Shown here piece by piece: positions 1-7,286 of a stretch of DNA of 64,000 nucleotides (positions within the stretch are counted from its first letter, which is position 1; the number at the start of each line of letters is the position of its first letter). The position numbers and the translations under genes are program-made. The DNA is from Paenibacillus rhizosphaerae (GTDB lineage: Bacteria; Bacillota; Bacilli; Paenibacillales; Paenibacillaceae). The notes beneath the pieces were generated by a model that saw only the letters and a program-made list of their open reading frames with translations, had not been told where the DNA came from and did not search any database. The stretch covers positions 434,001 through 498,000 of the forward strand of contig NZ_JACHXJ010000002.1 in the NCBI RefSeq assembly GCF_014192015.1, read 5' to 3'.

Positions 1-250
1 GGTGGAGAAGGTCAGAGGCCGCAAGAAGGCGCTGGCCCGGATCCTGGAGCGTTTTCGGGAGGATTTGGGCGGCGTTCAAAACATCAATGTGGCAGTGGGC
101 CATACGGCCGACCCGGCTTCAGCCGAGCCCGTGCTTGAGGATCTGTCGCGGGACTTCCGGCTGCAGGAGGTCGTTCTGACGAACATCGGACCGGTCGTCG
201 GAACCCATGTCGGGCCCGGGACACTGGCCGTGTTTATATGGCCCGCTTAA
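1..250 (+). CDS. DegV family protein, C-terminal fragment
   Basis: Only the last 82 or so codons are in the window; the frame is open to the left edge, so the gene is cut by the boundary and is not truly broken. DegV proteins bind fatty acids and deliver them to the FakA kinase for phospholipid synthesis. The closing motif GPVVGTHVGPGTLAVF is typical of the DegV C-terminal lobe, where the GxHxGPG loop contacts the ligand. The stop lies 13 bases before recG, and a DegV gene just before recG is a familiar Bacillales order. Only the C-terminal lobe is visible, so the paralogue cannot be named. Confidence 0.82.
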   Translation, partial: VEKVRGRKKALARILERFREDLGGVQNINVAVGHTADPASAEPVLEDLSRDFRLQEVVLTNIGPVVGTHVGPGTLAVFIWPA

Positions 251-263
251 ATGAGGGATAACC

Positions 264-2315
264 ATGAGTCTGAGTCTTGAACAAATATCGGTACGGCAGG
301 TCCGCGGCGTGAGCGCCCTCAAAGAAGGGGAGCTTCACGCCTTTGGCATCTTTACGGTGAAGGATTTGCTGGAATATTATCCGTTCCGGTACGAGGATTA
401 CCGGCTCCGTTCGCTGCAGGACGTGAAGGACGGGGACAAAATTACGATCCAGGCGAAGGTGATGGGTGTTCCCGTGCTGCAGCGGTACGGGCGAAAGTCC
501 CGCCTCAGCTGCAAAATGATGGCTGAGGAGTGGATGTTCACCGCCACCTGGTTCAATCGGCATTTTCTGAAGGATCAGCTGACCTCCGGGCGGGAAATCG
601 TGCTCGTCGGCAAATGGGATCAGCGCCGCATGCAGCTGACCGTGTCGGAATCGGAGTTTCCGGACCAGGGGGCATGGCGTAGCGGTACGGTGCAGCCGGT
701 CTATTCGGTCGGGGGCAAGATTACGCAGACCTGGATGCGCAAAACGATGACCCAGGCGCTTGAGCAGTACGGGGAAATGATCCCGGAAATTTTGCCGGAG
801 GAACTGCTGCGGAAGTACCATCTGATGCCGCGGAAAAAGGCGATCGCTACGATCCACCAGCCCCAGGATACCGGGGAAGGGCAGCAGGGGCGCGAGCGGA
901 TGGTCTATGAGGAGCTGTTCCTGTTTCAGCTGAAAATGCAGGCGTTCCGCGCCCTGAACCGGGAGCGTATGGACGGTGTCGTCCATACGGTGGACAACAA
1001 AACGATGCGCGAGTTCGTGCGCAGCCTGCCGTTCGAGCTCACCGATGCGCAGAAGAAGGTCGAACTCGAAATTCTGCAGGACATGCGTTCGCCGCACTGC
1101 ATGAACCGGCTTCTGCAGGGTGATGTCGGCTCCGGCAAAACGGTGCTGGCGGCGATCGCCTTGTACGCGTCGGTGCGTTCGGGCTATCAGGGCGCGCTGA
1201 TGGTGCCGACCGAAATTTTGGCCGAGCAGCATATGCGTTCGCTGCAGAAGCTGTTCGAGCCGTTCGGCATCACCGTCGGCCTGCTGACCGGCAGCGTCAC
1301 GGGGCGCAAGCGCAAGGATCTGCTCGCCTCGCTGCAGATGGGCTTAACCGACATCGTCGTCGGGACGCATGCCCTGATCCAGGAGGACGTGTTTTTCCGC
1401 AAGCTGGGTGTGGTGGTCACGGACGAGCAGCACCGGTTCGGCGTCAACCAGCGCGGCATCCTGCGGCGCAAGGGCTATAATCCGGACGTGCTGACGATGA
1501 CCGCGACGCCGATCCCGCGGACGCTGGCGATTACGGCGTTCGGTGACATGGACGTATCCACGCTGTCGGAACGCCCAAAAGGACGGATCCCGATTACGAC
1601 GTACTGGGTCAAGCACAATATGCTCGACCGGGTGCTGGGCTTCATCGCCCGCGAGGTGGACCAGGGACGCCAGGCGTACCTGATCTGCCCGCTGATCGAG
1701 GAGTCGGACAAGCTGGACGTGCAGAACGCGATTGATCTGCATGTTCAGATGCAGCAGGCGTTCCCTTCCTACAAGGTGGGACTGCTGCACGGCCGCATGA
1801 CGCCGGCCGAGAAGGAAGAAGTGATGCGGGCCTTCTACGAAAACGAGGTGCAGCTGCTCGTCTCGACCACCGTCGTCGAGGTCGGCGTAGACGTGCCGAA
1901 TGCAACGCTGATGGTCATTATGGACGCGGACCGTTTCGGTCTGTCGCAGCTGCATCAGCTTCGCGGCCGCGTCGGGCGCGGCGAGCACGCTTCCTACTGC
2001 GTGCTGATCGCCGATCCGAAGTCGGAGGTCGGGCAGGAACGCATGAACGTCATGACCGAGACCGACGACGGTTTTGAAGTATCCCGGCGTGACCTGGACC
2101 TTCGCGGACCGGGCGATTTCTTCGGCACGAAGCAGAGCGGTCTGCCCGAGTTCCGCCTGGCGGACATGGTCAGCGACTTCGCCGTGCTGGAGCAGGCGAG
2201 GGATGACGCCGCCCGGCTGGTGGCGGATCCGGCATTTTGGACGTCCCCGGTGTACGGGCCGCTGCGGGACTATCTGCAGCAGGAGCAGATTTTTCAAGGA
2301 GATTTGGTCGATTAG
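264..2315 (+). CDS. recG: ATP-dependent DNA helicase RecG
   Basis: Branched-DNA helicase that regresses stalled forks and processes Holliday junctions and D-loops in the cytoplasm. The 683-residue length is normal for RecG. An N-terminal wedge/OB domain comes first, then helicase motifs: Walker A GDVGSGKT (near residue 290), the DEQHR box of motif II, TATPIPRTLA of motif III, and the motif VI stretch QLRGRVGRG. The C-terminal RDLDLRGPGDFFGTKQSG segment is diagnostic of RecG. The ATG follows a GAGGGAT ribosome site. It is probably co-transcribed with the DegV gene upstream. Confidence 0.97.
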   Translation: MSLSLEQISVRQVRGVSALKEGELHAFGIFTVKDLLEYYPFRYEDYRLRSLQDVKDGDKITIQAKVMGVPVLQRYGRKSRLSCKMMAEEWMFTATWFNRHFLKDQLTSGREIVLVGKWDQRRMQLTVSESEFPDQGAWRSGTVQPVYSVGGKITQTWMRKTMTQALEQYGEMIPEILPEELLRKYHLMPRKKAIATIHQPQDTGEGQQGRERMVYEELFLFQLKMQAFRALNRERMDGVVHTVDNKTMREFVRSLPFELTDAQKKVELEILQDMRSPHCMNRLLQGDVGSGKTVLAAIALYASVRSGYQGALMVPTEILAEQHMRSLQKLFEPFGITVGLLTGSVTGRKRKDLLASLQMGLTDIVVGTHALIQEDVFFRKLGVVVTDEQHRFGVNQRGILRRKGYNPDVLTMTATPIPRTLAITAFGDMDVSTLSERPKGRIPITTYWVKHNMLDRVLGFIAREVDQGRQAYLICPLIEESDKLDVQNAIDLHVQMQQAFPSYKVGLLHGRMTPAEKEEVMRAFYENEVQLLVSTTVVEVGVDVPNATLMVIMDADRFGLSQLHQLRGRVGRGEHASYCVLIADPKSEVGQERMNVMTETDDGFEVSRRDLDLRGPGDFFGTKQSGLPEFRLADMVSDFAVLEQARDDAARLVADPAFWTSPVYGPLRDYLQQEQIFQGDLVD

Positions 2316-2377
2316 GTCAGTGGACAATCCCTCCCGTCATATACTTAGTTGGACTGCATTAGACGGGAGGTGCCAAT

Positions 2378-2665
2378 ATGGGTTATCAGCAGTACGGAAT
2401 CAGCCCCCAATTGGTCGCACGGATCAAGCTGAAGATGAAAAATCCGGCCACCAAGGAGCGCATTAAAAAGTTGATCGAAGGCGTAAACAAACAGGACCTG
2501 CAGGATCCGGCCAGAGTGCAGCGGCTGGTCAAATCGGCATCGTCCATTCTGAACGAGAAGCTGACCGGCGCCGAGGAAGGACAAATCGTCCGGTTTGTGA
2601 TCGCCCAAAAGATCGATCCCAATAATACGTTCCACCTGATCAAGTTGTGGGGAATGTTCCGCTAA
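2378..2665 (+). CDS. Stage VI sporulation protein F-like (SpoVIF)
   Basis: A 95-residue soluble helical protein resembling the SpoVIF family, which acts in late spore coat assembly in Bacillus. Supporting features are the N-terminal YGISPQLVARIKLKMKN segment, the small basic central part, and the ending DPNNTFHLIKLWGMF, as seen in that family. It begins with ATG after GGGAGGTG and is followed by a strong terminator, so it may be transcribed alone or as the tail of the recG unit (63-base gap). No catalytic motif is present. The family call is from memory of the conserved ends; the coat role is inferred. Confidence 0.75.
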   Translation: MGYQQYGISPQLVARIKLKMKNPATKERIKKLIEGVNKQDLQDPARVQRLVKSASSILNEKLTGAEEGQIVRFVIAQKIDPNNTFHLIKLWGMFR

Positions 2666-2691
2666 AAAAGCATACAAACGGTAAGCGTGCA

Positions 2692-2723
2692 GCCCTCCGG
2701 GAGAAACCCGGGGGGCTTTTTTT
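2692..2723 (+). terminator. Intrinsic terminator after SpoVIF-like gene
   Basis: GCCCTCCGGG and CCCGGGGGGC form a ten-pair GC-rich stem around an AGAAA loop, followed by seven T. Confidence 0.93.
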
Positions 2724-2974
2724 GTATGCAAAAGCAGGCAGCAGCGAGACCTTTCCGAACTTCTTGACATCATAGGTTAACAGGTTATTTGCGGACTCTC
2801 TTCCTTCGACGATCAAGCGGCGGTTGTTACGGAAACCGCGAGATTCGTCCTAGTCATTTGGTCACAATATGGTGTCTGATGTCAGATAATCGTTTGAAAC
2901 TGAGAAATTTTGGGTAACTGATTCGAAGTGGTCTTCTTTTTATTGCATCCACAATATTCATAATTGGAGGGATC
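2724..2974. other. Gene-free stretch before the dehydrogenase operon
   Basis: No plausible coding frame. A TTGACA-like hexamer near 2763 and a GATAAT near 2882 are weak promoter parts without a convincing partner. A GCGGTT/AACCGC inverted repeat lies near 2819-2840. The 3' end carries the GGAGG site (2966-2970) of the next gene. Confidence 0.4.
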
Positions 2975-3757
2975 ATGTTGCCAGGACTGAAATTGGGGAA
3001 GAGCAGCAAGCCGGCCCGGTCGAAAGAACCGGATGAATCCCGGCGGAAATTTTTGAAAGCCTCGGGGATGACGCTGGGCGGCCTGGTCGTCGGCGGCGTG
3101 TTTGGGGGCGTCCTGACGGACAGTCTGGAGAAAAATCAGGCCCCGGCGCCGGCCAGCAGCAAACCAGAGACTTCGCTGCAGGATGCGCTGATGTTCTTTA
3201 ACCAGGAGCAGTTTAAAATGACCGAAGCGGCGGCCGAAAGGATTTATCCCGTAGATGAGAACGGTCCCGGAGCCAAGGCGCTGGGCGTGGCCTTTTTTAT
3301 TGATCATCAGCTCGCAGGCCCATGGGGATATAACGCGCGGGACTATATGATGGGTCCTTTTGTCCAGGCCCAGACAACGCAGGGAGAACAGTCGCGGCTG
3401 AAACGCAACGAGATGTTCACGTTGGGCCTCGAGGGACTGAAGAGCTACTGCCAGCAGAAGCATCAAAAGGCTTTTACGGAGCTTGAGGGCCAGCAGCAGG
3501 ACGAAGTGCTGACCGCCATGGAGAAAGGGGACAAATTCCCCATGCGCGGGGTGACGAGCAGCAGCTTCTTCAACATGCTGAAAAATTTGACGATCGAGGG
3601 TGTATACGCCGATCCGCTCTATGGCGGCAACCGGAATATGAACGGGTGGAAGATGCGGAATTTTCCGGGCAACCAGATGAGCTATGCCCAGCAGATTACG
3701 AAGGAAGGGCTGGTCCAGATCCAGCCGAAAAGCCTGCAGGCTCACATGAGCGAATAA
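2975..3757 (+). CDS. Tat-exported small subunit of membrane FAD dehydrogenase (gluconate 2-dehydrogenase subunit 3 family)
   Basis: A 260-residue protein beginning with a twin-arginine signal: SRRKFLKASG at about residues 22-31, then a hydrophobic stretch to about residue 50. The rest resembles the small subunit of gluconate 2-dehydrogenase and FAD glucose dehydrogenase, a chaperone-like subunit that carries the signal-less flavoprotein partner through the Tat pore. The ATG is eight bases after an excellent GGAGG. The flavoprotein follows after 28 bases and a TatA gene comes next, which supports a folded, co-exported complex on the outer face of the membrane. The sugar or alcohol substrate cannot be read from this subunit. 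Confidence 0.86.
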   Translation: MLPGLKLGKSSKPARSKEPDESRRKFLKASGMTLGGLVVGGVFGGVLTDSLEKNQAPAPASSKPETSLQDALMFFNQEQFKMTEAAAERIYPVDENGPGAKALGVAFFIDHQLAGPWGYNARDYMMGPFVQAQTTQGEQSRLKRNEMFTLGLEGLKSYCQQKHQKAFTELEGQQQDEVLTAMEKGDKFPMRGVTSSSFFNMLKNLTIEGVYADPLYGGNRNMNGWKMRNFPGNQMSYAQQITKEGLVQIQPKSLQAHMSE

Positions 3758-3785
3758 ATTTCACAGATATAAGGGGACATCAGAC

Positions 3786-5504
3786 GTGGCCAAATTACCT
3801 AAAGTACCAGTGGTTATTGTTGGAATGGGCTGGGTCGGCGGCATCCTCGCGGCCGAGCTGACCAAAGCGGGCGTCCAGGTCGTCGGACTGGAGCGCGGAA
3901 AGAGCCGGAGTACGGAAGATTATTTCATGGATCATGATGAGCTGCGGTATGCGCGGCGTTTTGAGCTGATGCAGGACTTGTCCAAGGAAACGATCACGTT
4001 CCGCAATACGGAGTCGATGAGGGCGCTGCCGATGCGCAGCTATGGGTCCTTCCTGCTGGGGGACGGGCTCGGCGGTGCCGGATCGCATTGGAACGGGCAG
4101 ACGCACCGCTTCCTGCCGTATGATTTTGAGATCTACAGCCAGACGGTCGACCGGTATGGAAAAGGCAAAATTCCCGCGGGCATGCAGCTGCAGGACTGGG
4201 GAATCACGTATGACGAAATCGAGCCGTATTACGATAAGTTTGAGCAGATGGCCGGCATTTCCGGGGAATCGGAAGCAAATCCGATGCTTGGCAAACGATC
4301 CCATCCGTTCCCGACTCCGCCGATGAAAAAAACGCCGATTCTGCAAAGGTTCGAAAAGGCGTCGAAAAAGCTCGGATACCATCCATACATGATCCCTTCG
4401 GCAAACTTGAGCGAGAATTACAAAAATCCCGACGGCGTCTCCCGTGCGGCCTGCCAGTACTGCGGATTTTGCGAGCGGTTCGGCTGCGAGTACGGCGCCA
4501 AGGCGGATCCGGTCGTGACCGTCATCCCGACGGCGATGGCCACCGGCAAGCTGGAGGTGCGCACGTTCTCAAACGTGACCGAAATTCTCCATGACGGCAA
4601 AAAGGCGACCGGGGTGGTGTACATCAACACGGTGACCGGGGAAGAGGTGACCCAGCCGGCGGACGTGGTCATTCTCGGCAGCTTCGTGCTGAATAACGTG
4701 CGCCTGCTGCTGAGCTCCAAGCTCGGAACGCCCTATGACCGGAAAACCGGCCGGGGAACGATCGGCCGGAATTATGCGTATCAGGTCAACTCCGGGCATG
4801 CGGTCGGCTTTTACGATGATGAGGAGTTCAGCACGTTCATGGGCGCCGGGGCGCTCGGGATGGAGTTCGACGACTTCAACGGGGACAACTTTGACCACTC
4901 CGATTTGAAGTTTCTGCACGGGGCGGGCATCCGGATCAGCCAGAACGGCCTGCGCCCGATCGAAAACAATCCGGCGCCGCAGGGCACGCCGACCTGGGGC
5001 AAGGAATGGAAGAAGACCACGCTGAAGTACGCTAACCGCGTGCTGACCGTAGCGATTCAGGGGGCAAGTTTGCCCTGGAAGCACCACTATTTGGATCTCG
5101 ATCCGACCTATAAGGACATTTACGGCAAACCGCTGCTGCGGATTACGTTTGATTTCGAAGATCAGGACCGTGAGCTGACGAAGTTTCTGGCAGACAAGGC
5201 GGGGGAGGTCATGAAGGAGATGGGTCCTTCTCATGTGGAGGTCAAAGACAAGCTCGATCCGTACAATATCGTTCCTTACCAATCCACCCACAATACCGGC
5301 GGGGTCATTATGGGCGCGGACCCGGAAACATCGGCGGTGAACAGTTACCTGCAAATGTGGGAAGCGGAAAACGTGTTTGTGGTAGGTGCTTCGGCATTTC
5401 CGCATAACAGCGGCTACAATCCGACCGATACCGTGGGCGCGCTCGCCTACCGGGCGGCGGAAGGGATCCAGAAGTATTTGAAGCAGGGGGGCGTGCTTGT
5501 CTGA
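3786..5504 (+). CDS. GMC-family FAD oxidoreductase, large catalytic subunit
   Basis: A 572-residue flavoprotein of the gluconate/glucose/fructose dehydrogenase branch of GMC oxidoreductases. The N-terminal Rossmann loop is VIVGMGWVGGILAAEL, and the C-terminal THNTGG and PHNSGYNPTDTVG segments hold the usual His/Asn active-site pair. A cluster CQYCGFCERFGC (near residue 220) resembles the iron-sulfur-binding cysteines of bacterial FAD glucose dehydrogenase large subunits and may carry electrons off the flavin. It has no signal peptide and depends on the Tat subunit encoded just upstream. The start is GTG after AAGGGG. The substrate is unknown; a sugar, sugar acid or polyol is likely from the family. 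Confidence 0.88.
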   Translation: MAKLPKVPVVIVGMGWVGGILAAELTKAGVQVVGLERGKSRSTEDYFMDHDELRYARRFELMQDLSKETITFRNTESMRALPMRSYGSFLLGDGLGGAGSHWNGQTHRFLPYDFEIYSQTVDRYGKGKIPAGMQLQDWGITYDEIEPYYDKFEQMAGISGESEANPMLGKRSHPFPTPPMKKTPILQRFEKASKKLGYHPYMIPSANLSENYKNPDGVSRAACQYCGFCERFGCEYGAKADPVVTVIPTAMATGKLEVRTFSNVTEILHDGKKATGVVYINTVTGEEVTQPADVVILGSFVLNNVRLLLSSKLGTPYDRKTGRGTIGRNYAYQVNSGHAVGFYDDEEFSTFMGAGALGMEFDDFNGDNFDHSDLKFLHGAGIRISQNGLRPIENNPAPQGTPTWGKEWKKTTLKYANRVLTVAIQGASLPWKHHYLDLDPTYKDIYGKPLLRITFDFEDQDRELTKFLADKAGEVMKEMGPSHVEVKDKLDPYNIVPYQSTHNTGGVIMGADPETSAVNSYLQMWEAENVFVVGASAFPHNSGYNPTDTVGALAYRAAEGIQKYLKQGGVLV

Positions 5505-5570
5505 ACGGGCAGTGTCTTCGGGCTCCTGCGATGACGGTCATGCAACTTCATGAAAAAGGAGGGATCGGCC

Positions 5571-5765
5571 ATGCTTTCGACGATCGGAATACCGGGGCTG
5601 CTGCTGTTGCTGCTGCTCGTCCTGCTGCTGTTCGGGCCGTCCAAGCTCCCGCAGCTCGGCAAGGCGGTGGGAACGACGCTTCACGAATTCCGCAGCTCCG
5701 CGCGGCATCTGACGGAAGAGGATGAGGAGAAGCCAGATGCGGGGCGCCGCCAGGAAGGACAATAG
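5571..5765 (+). CDS. tatA: Twin-arginine translocase subunit TatA
   Basis: A 64-residue TatA: one N-terminal transmembrane helix rich in leucine, then the hinge FGPSKLPQLGKAVG, an amphipathic helix and an acidic tail. TatA oligomers form the pore for folded Tat substrates. The ATG at 5571 is preferred over the upstream in-frame ATG at 5550 because AAGGAGGG (5556-5563) lies eight bases before it. It sits between the flavoprotein and the copper lipoprotein genes, in the same operon as a twin-arginine substrate, so it probably serves that complex. No tatC is in the window, so TatC must come from elsewhere. Confidence 0.92.
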   Translation: MLSTIGIPGLLLLLLLVLLLFGPSKLPQLGKAVGTTLHEFRSSARHLTEEDEEKPDAGRRQEGQ

Positions 5766-5804
5766 AACAACAATACTTATTTATTTCAAATGGAGGGATT
5801 TAAC

Positions 5805-6191
5805 ATGAAAAAATGGATGCTGATGGGACTTACACTGCTGCTGGCTTTTGTGCTTAGCGCCTGCGGAAGCGGCGGCGGAAGCGGGAGCGGCTCGTCGGAT
5901 GAGTCTTCGTCTTCCGGCGGCTCGGACGGCGTGAAGGAAATCAAGGTGACGGCGTCAAACTTTAAGTTCGAGCCATCCGAGATCAAAGTCAAAAAGGGCG
6001 AAAAGGTCAAAATTACGCTGGAGAACAAAGATGGAAACCACGGCCTGGCCATTCCCGATTTCAACGTGGACCTGCAGAAGCCAAGCTCGGCAGAATTTAC
6101 CGCCGATCAGGCAGGTGAGCATGAGTTCCACTGCTCCGTCATGTGCGGTGCCGGCCACAGCGATATGAAGGGGACCCTGATTGTTGAATAA
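5805..6191 (+). CDS. Lipoprotein with CuA-type cupredoxin domain
   Basis: A 128-residue lipoprotein. The signal ends in lipobox LSAC (Cys20 lipidated), a Gly/Ser linker runs to about residue 42, and a cupredoxin domain fills the rest. His79 (in GNHGL) and the ending CSVMCGAGHSDM give Cys110, Cys114, His118 and Met121, the spacing of the dinuclear CuA site of cytochrome oxidase subunit II and N2O reductase; the usual CxE residue is Val112 here. CuA centres pass single electrons. As last gene of the dehydrogenase operon it may replace the cytochrome c subunit of related complexes (inference). The start at 5805 is chosen because TGGAGGG lies eight bases upstream. Confidence 0.85.
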   Translation: MKKWMLMGLTLLLAFVLSACGSGGGSGSGSSDESSSSGGSDGVKEIKVTASNFKFEPSEIKVKKGEKVKITLENKDGNHGLAIPDFNVDLQKPSSAEFTADQAGEHEFHCSVMCGAGHSDMKGTLIVE

Positions 6192-6253
6192 ATTGGCTTA
6201 GCAGATGATGGAGCACCGGACTGCCTTCTGACGACACGGGAGTCAGAATCGGG

Positions 6254-6306
6254 AAAGCGCCGCCCAGCCGGACCGTAAAGGTTCGCGCAAGGCGGCGCTT
6301 TTTTTG
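6254..6306. terminator. Bidirectional terminator between CuA and YedK-like genes
   Basis: AAAGCGCCGCC and GGCGGCGCTTT form an eleven-pair stem around a GC-rich loop, with A and T runs on the two sides. It can end both convergent genes. Confidence 0.9.
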
Positions 6307-6317
6307 CATATAAACGG

Positions 6318-6992
6318 TTACGCGCCTTCCGGCACCCGCTCGATGCAATCAGGCGTATCGTTTTTAACCGAATTGACCGACCTTGAGACCGGGTAAGCTT
6401 CCATTTCCCCGGCAGGATATGGCACAAGCAGCTTCTGCAGGGCGTTTACGTCCGTCTGCCCGCGGTCCAGCCAGGCCATTTCGTCCTCCGGACGCAAAAT
6501 GACGGGCATCCGGTCATGGATCGGCGCCATCAGCTCATTGGGCTCGGAAGTGATGACCGTGCAGGTGCTCAGCTTGCTGCCGTCCTCCTGCAGCCAGGTG
6601 TCGTAGAGGCCGGCCATGCTAAAGATTCCCCCGCCCCGGAGGGTAATCCGGTAAGGGACTTTGCCGCTGTCGGTTTTCATCCATTCATAAAATCCGTCGG
6701 CCGGAATCAGGCACCGCTTCCTCGCAAAAGGCAGCTTATAGGCCGGCTTGTCCGCCAGCGTTTCGCTTCTGGCGTTGATCATCCTGCTCCCCATGCTGCT
6801 GTCCTTGGCCCAGGACGGGACCAGACCCCATTTGAGCTGCCCGGCGCGAAGGCCGCTTCCGTCATGAATGACGGCCAGTACGTTCTGCGCCGGAGCGATA
6901 TTGTAACGGGGATGAAAGTTCAGCGCAAGCTCCAGCTCATAGCGCAGCATCAATTCTTCCATCGACACGGTCAGTGTATAACGGCCGCACAT
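6318..6992 (-). CDS. SOS response-associated peptidase, YedK/HMCES family
   Basis: A 224-residue protein that covalently traps abasic sites in single-stranded DNA through its N-terminal cysteine. The start at 6992 is fixed by the family rule that Met is followed by the catalytic Cys2: MCGRYTLT. Other family marks are NIAPAQ, the MINARSET motif, the CLIPADGFYEW motif with the active-site Glu, and HDRMPVIL with the conserved His. AGAGGGG precedes the start. It is transcribed away from a translesion polymerase, with two LexA-like sites in the shared upstream region, so damage induction is likely though not shown for this promoter. Confidence 0.93.
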   Translation of the reverse strand: MCGRYTLTVSMEELMLRYELELALNFHPRYNIAPAQNVLAVIHDGSGLRAGQLKWGLVPSWAKDSSMGSRMINARSETLADKPAYKLPFARKRCLIPADGFYEWMKTDSGKVPYRITLRGGGIFSMAGLYDTWLQEDGSKLSTCTVITSEPNELMAPIHDRMPVILRPEDEMAWLDRGQTDVNALQKLLVPYPAGEMEAYPVSRSVNSVKNDTPDCIERVPEGA

Positions 6993-7099
6993 CAGGCATA
7001 CCCCTCTTCTTGAAATGATCGTTGTAACCAGTGTACCGCGGGATGCCGGTTTACGCCAGCCTGTCTGCCAGCAGCACGGGTGGCTGTCAAAAAATACAT

Positions 7100-7130
7100 T
7101 TGCATAACGAACATGTGTTTGGTATATAAT
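7100..7130 (+). promoter_or_regulatory. Promoter of the Y-family polymerase operon
   Basis: TTGCAT at 7100-7105 and TATAAT at 7125-7130 (19-base spacer; an overlapping TATATA gives 17). The spacer holds the first LexA-like box, so repressor binding would block RNA polymerase. Confidence 0.6.
7108..7121. promoter_or_regulatory. LexA (SOS) box 1
   Basis: CGAACATGTGTTTG agrees with the Firmicute SOS consensus CGAAC-RNRY-GTTYG at every position. It lies inside the promoter spacer of the polymerase operon and about 115 bases upstream of the divergent YedK-like start. Confidence 0.85.
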
Positions 7131-7131
7131 A

Positions 7132-7145
7132 CGAATATACGTTCG
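7132..7145. promoter_or_regulatory. LexA (SOS) box 2
   Basis: CGAATATACGTTCG matches the same consensus with one change (T for C at position 5). It begins two bases after the TATAAT, so the two boxes flank the -10 element, and their centres are 24 bases apart. Confidence 0.78.
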
Positions 7146-7286
7146 CTTACCGAGTGAGCATGCTTCGTGGAGAGGGAAGCGGCCCGGATCATTTTTCCGA
7201 CAAGCGGTCTTGAGGGAGCTTCGCGGAGCTGCCCGGCCCAAACCGGTTTAACGAAATGCCAAAGTGGATGTGGAGGGTGTGTGCGC

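Noticed and set aside
234..1232. Long minus-strand frame opposite recG, and many like it opposite metG, hmp and other genes
   Set aside because: Antisense shadows of high-GC coding sequence; no ribosome site, biased composition, and a clear gene on the other strand.
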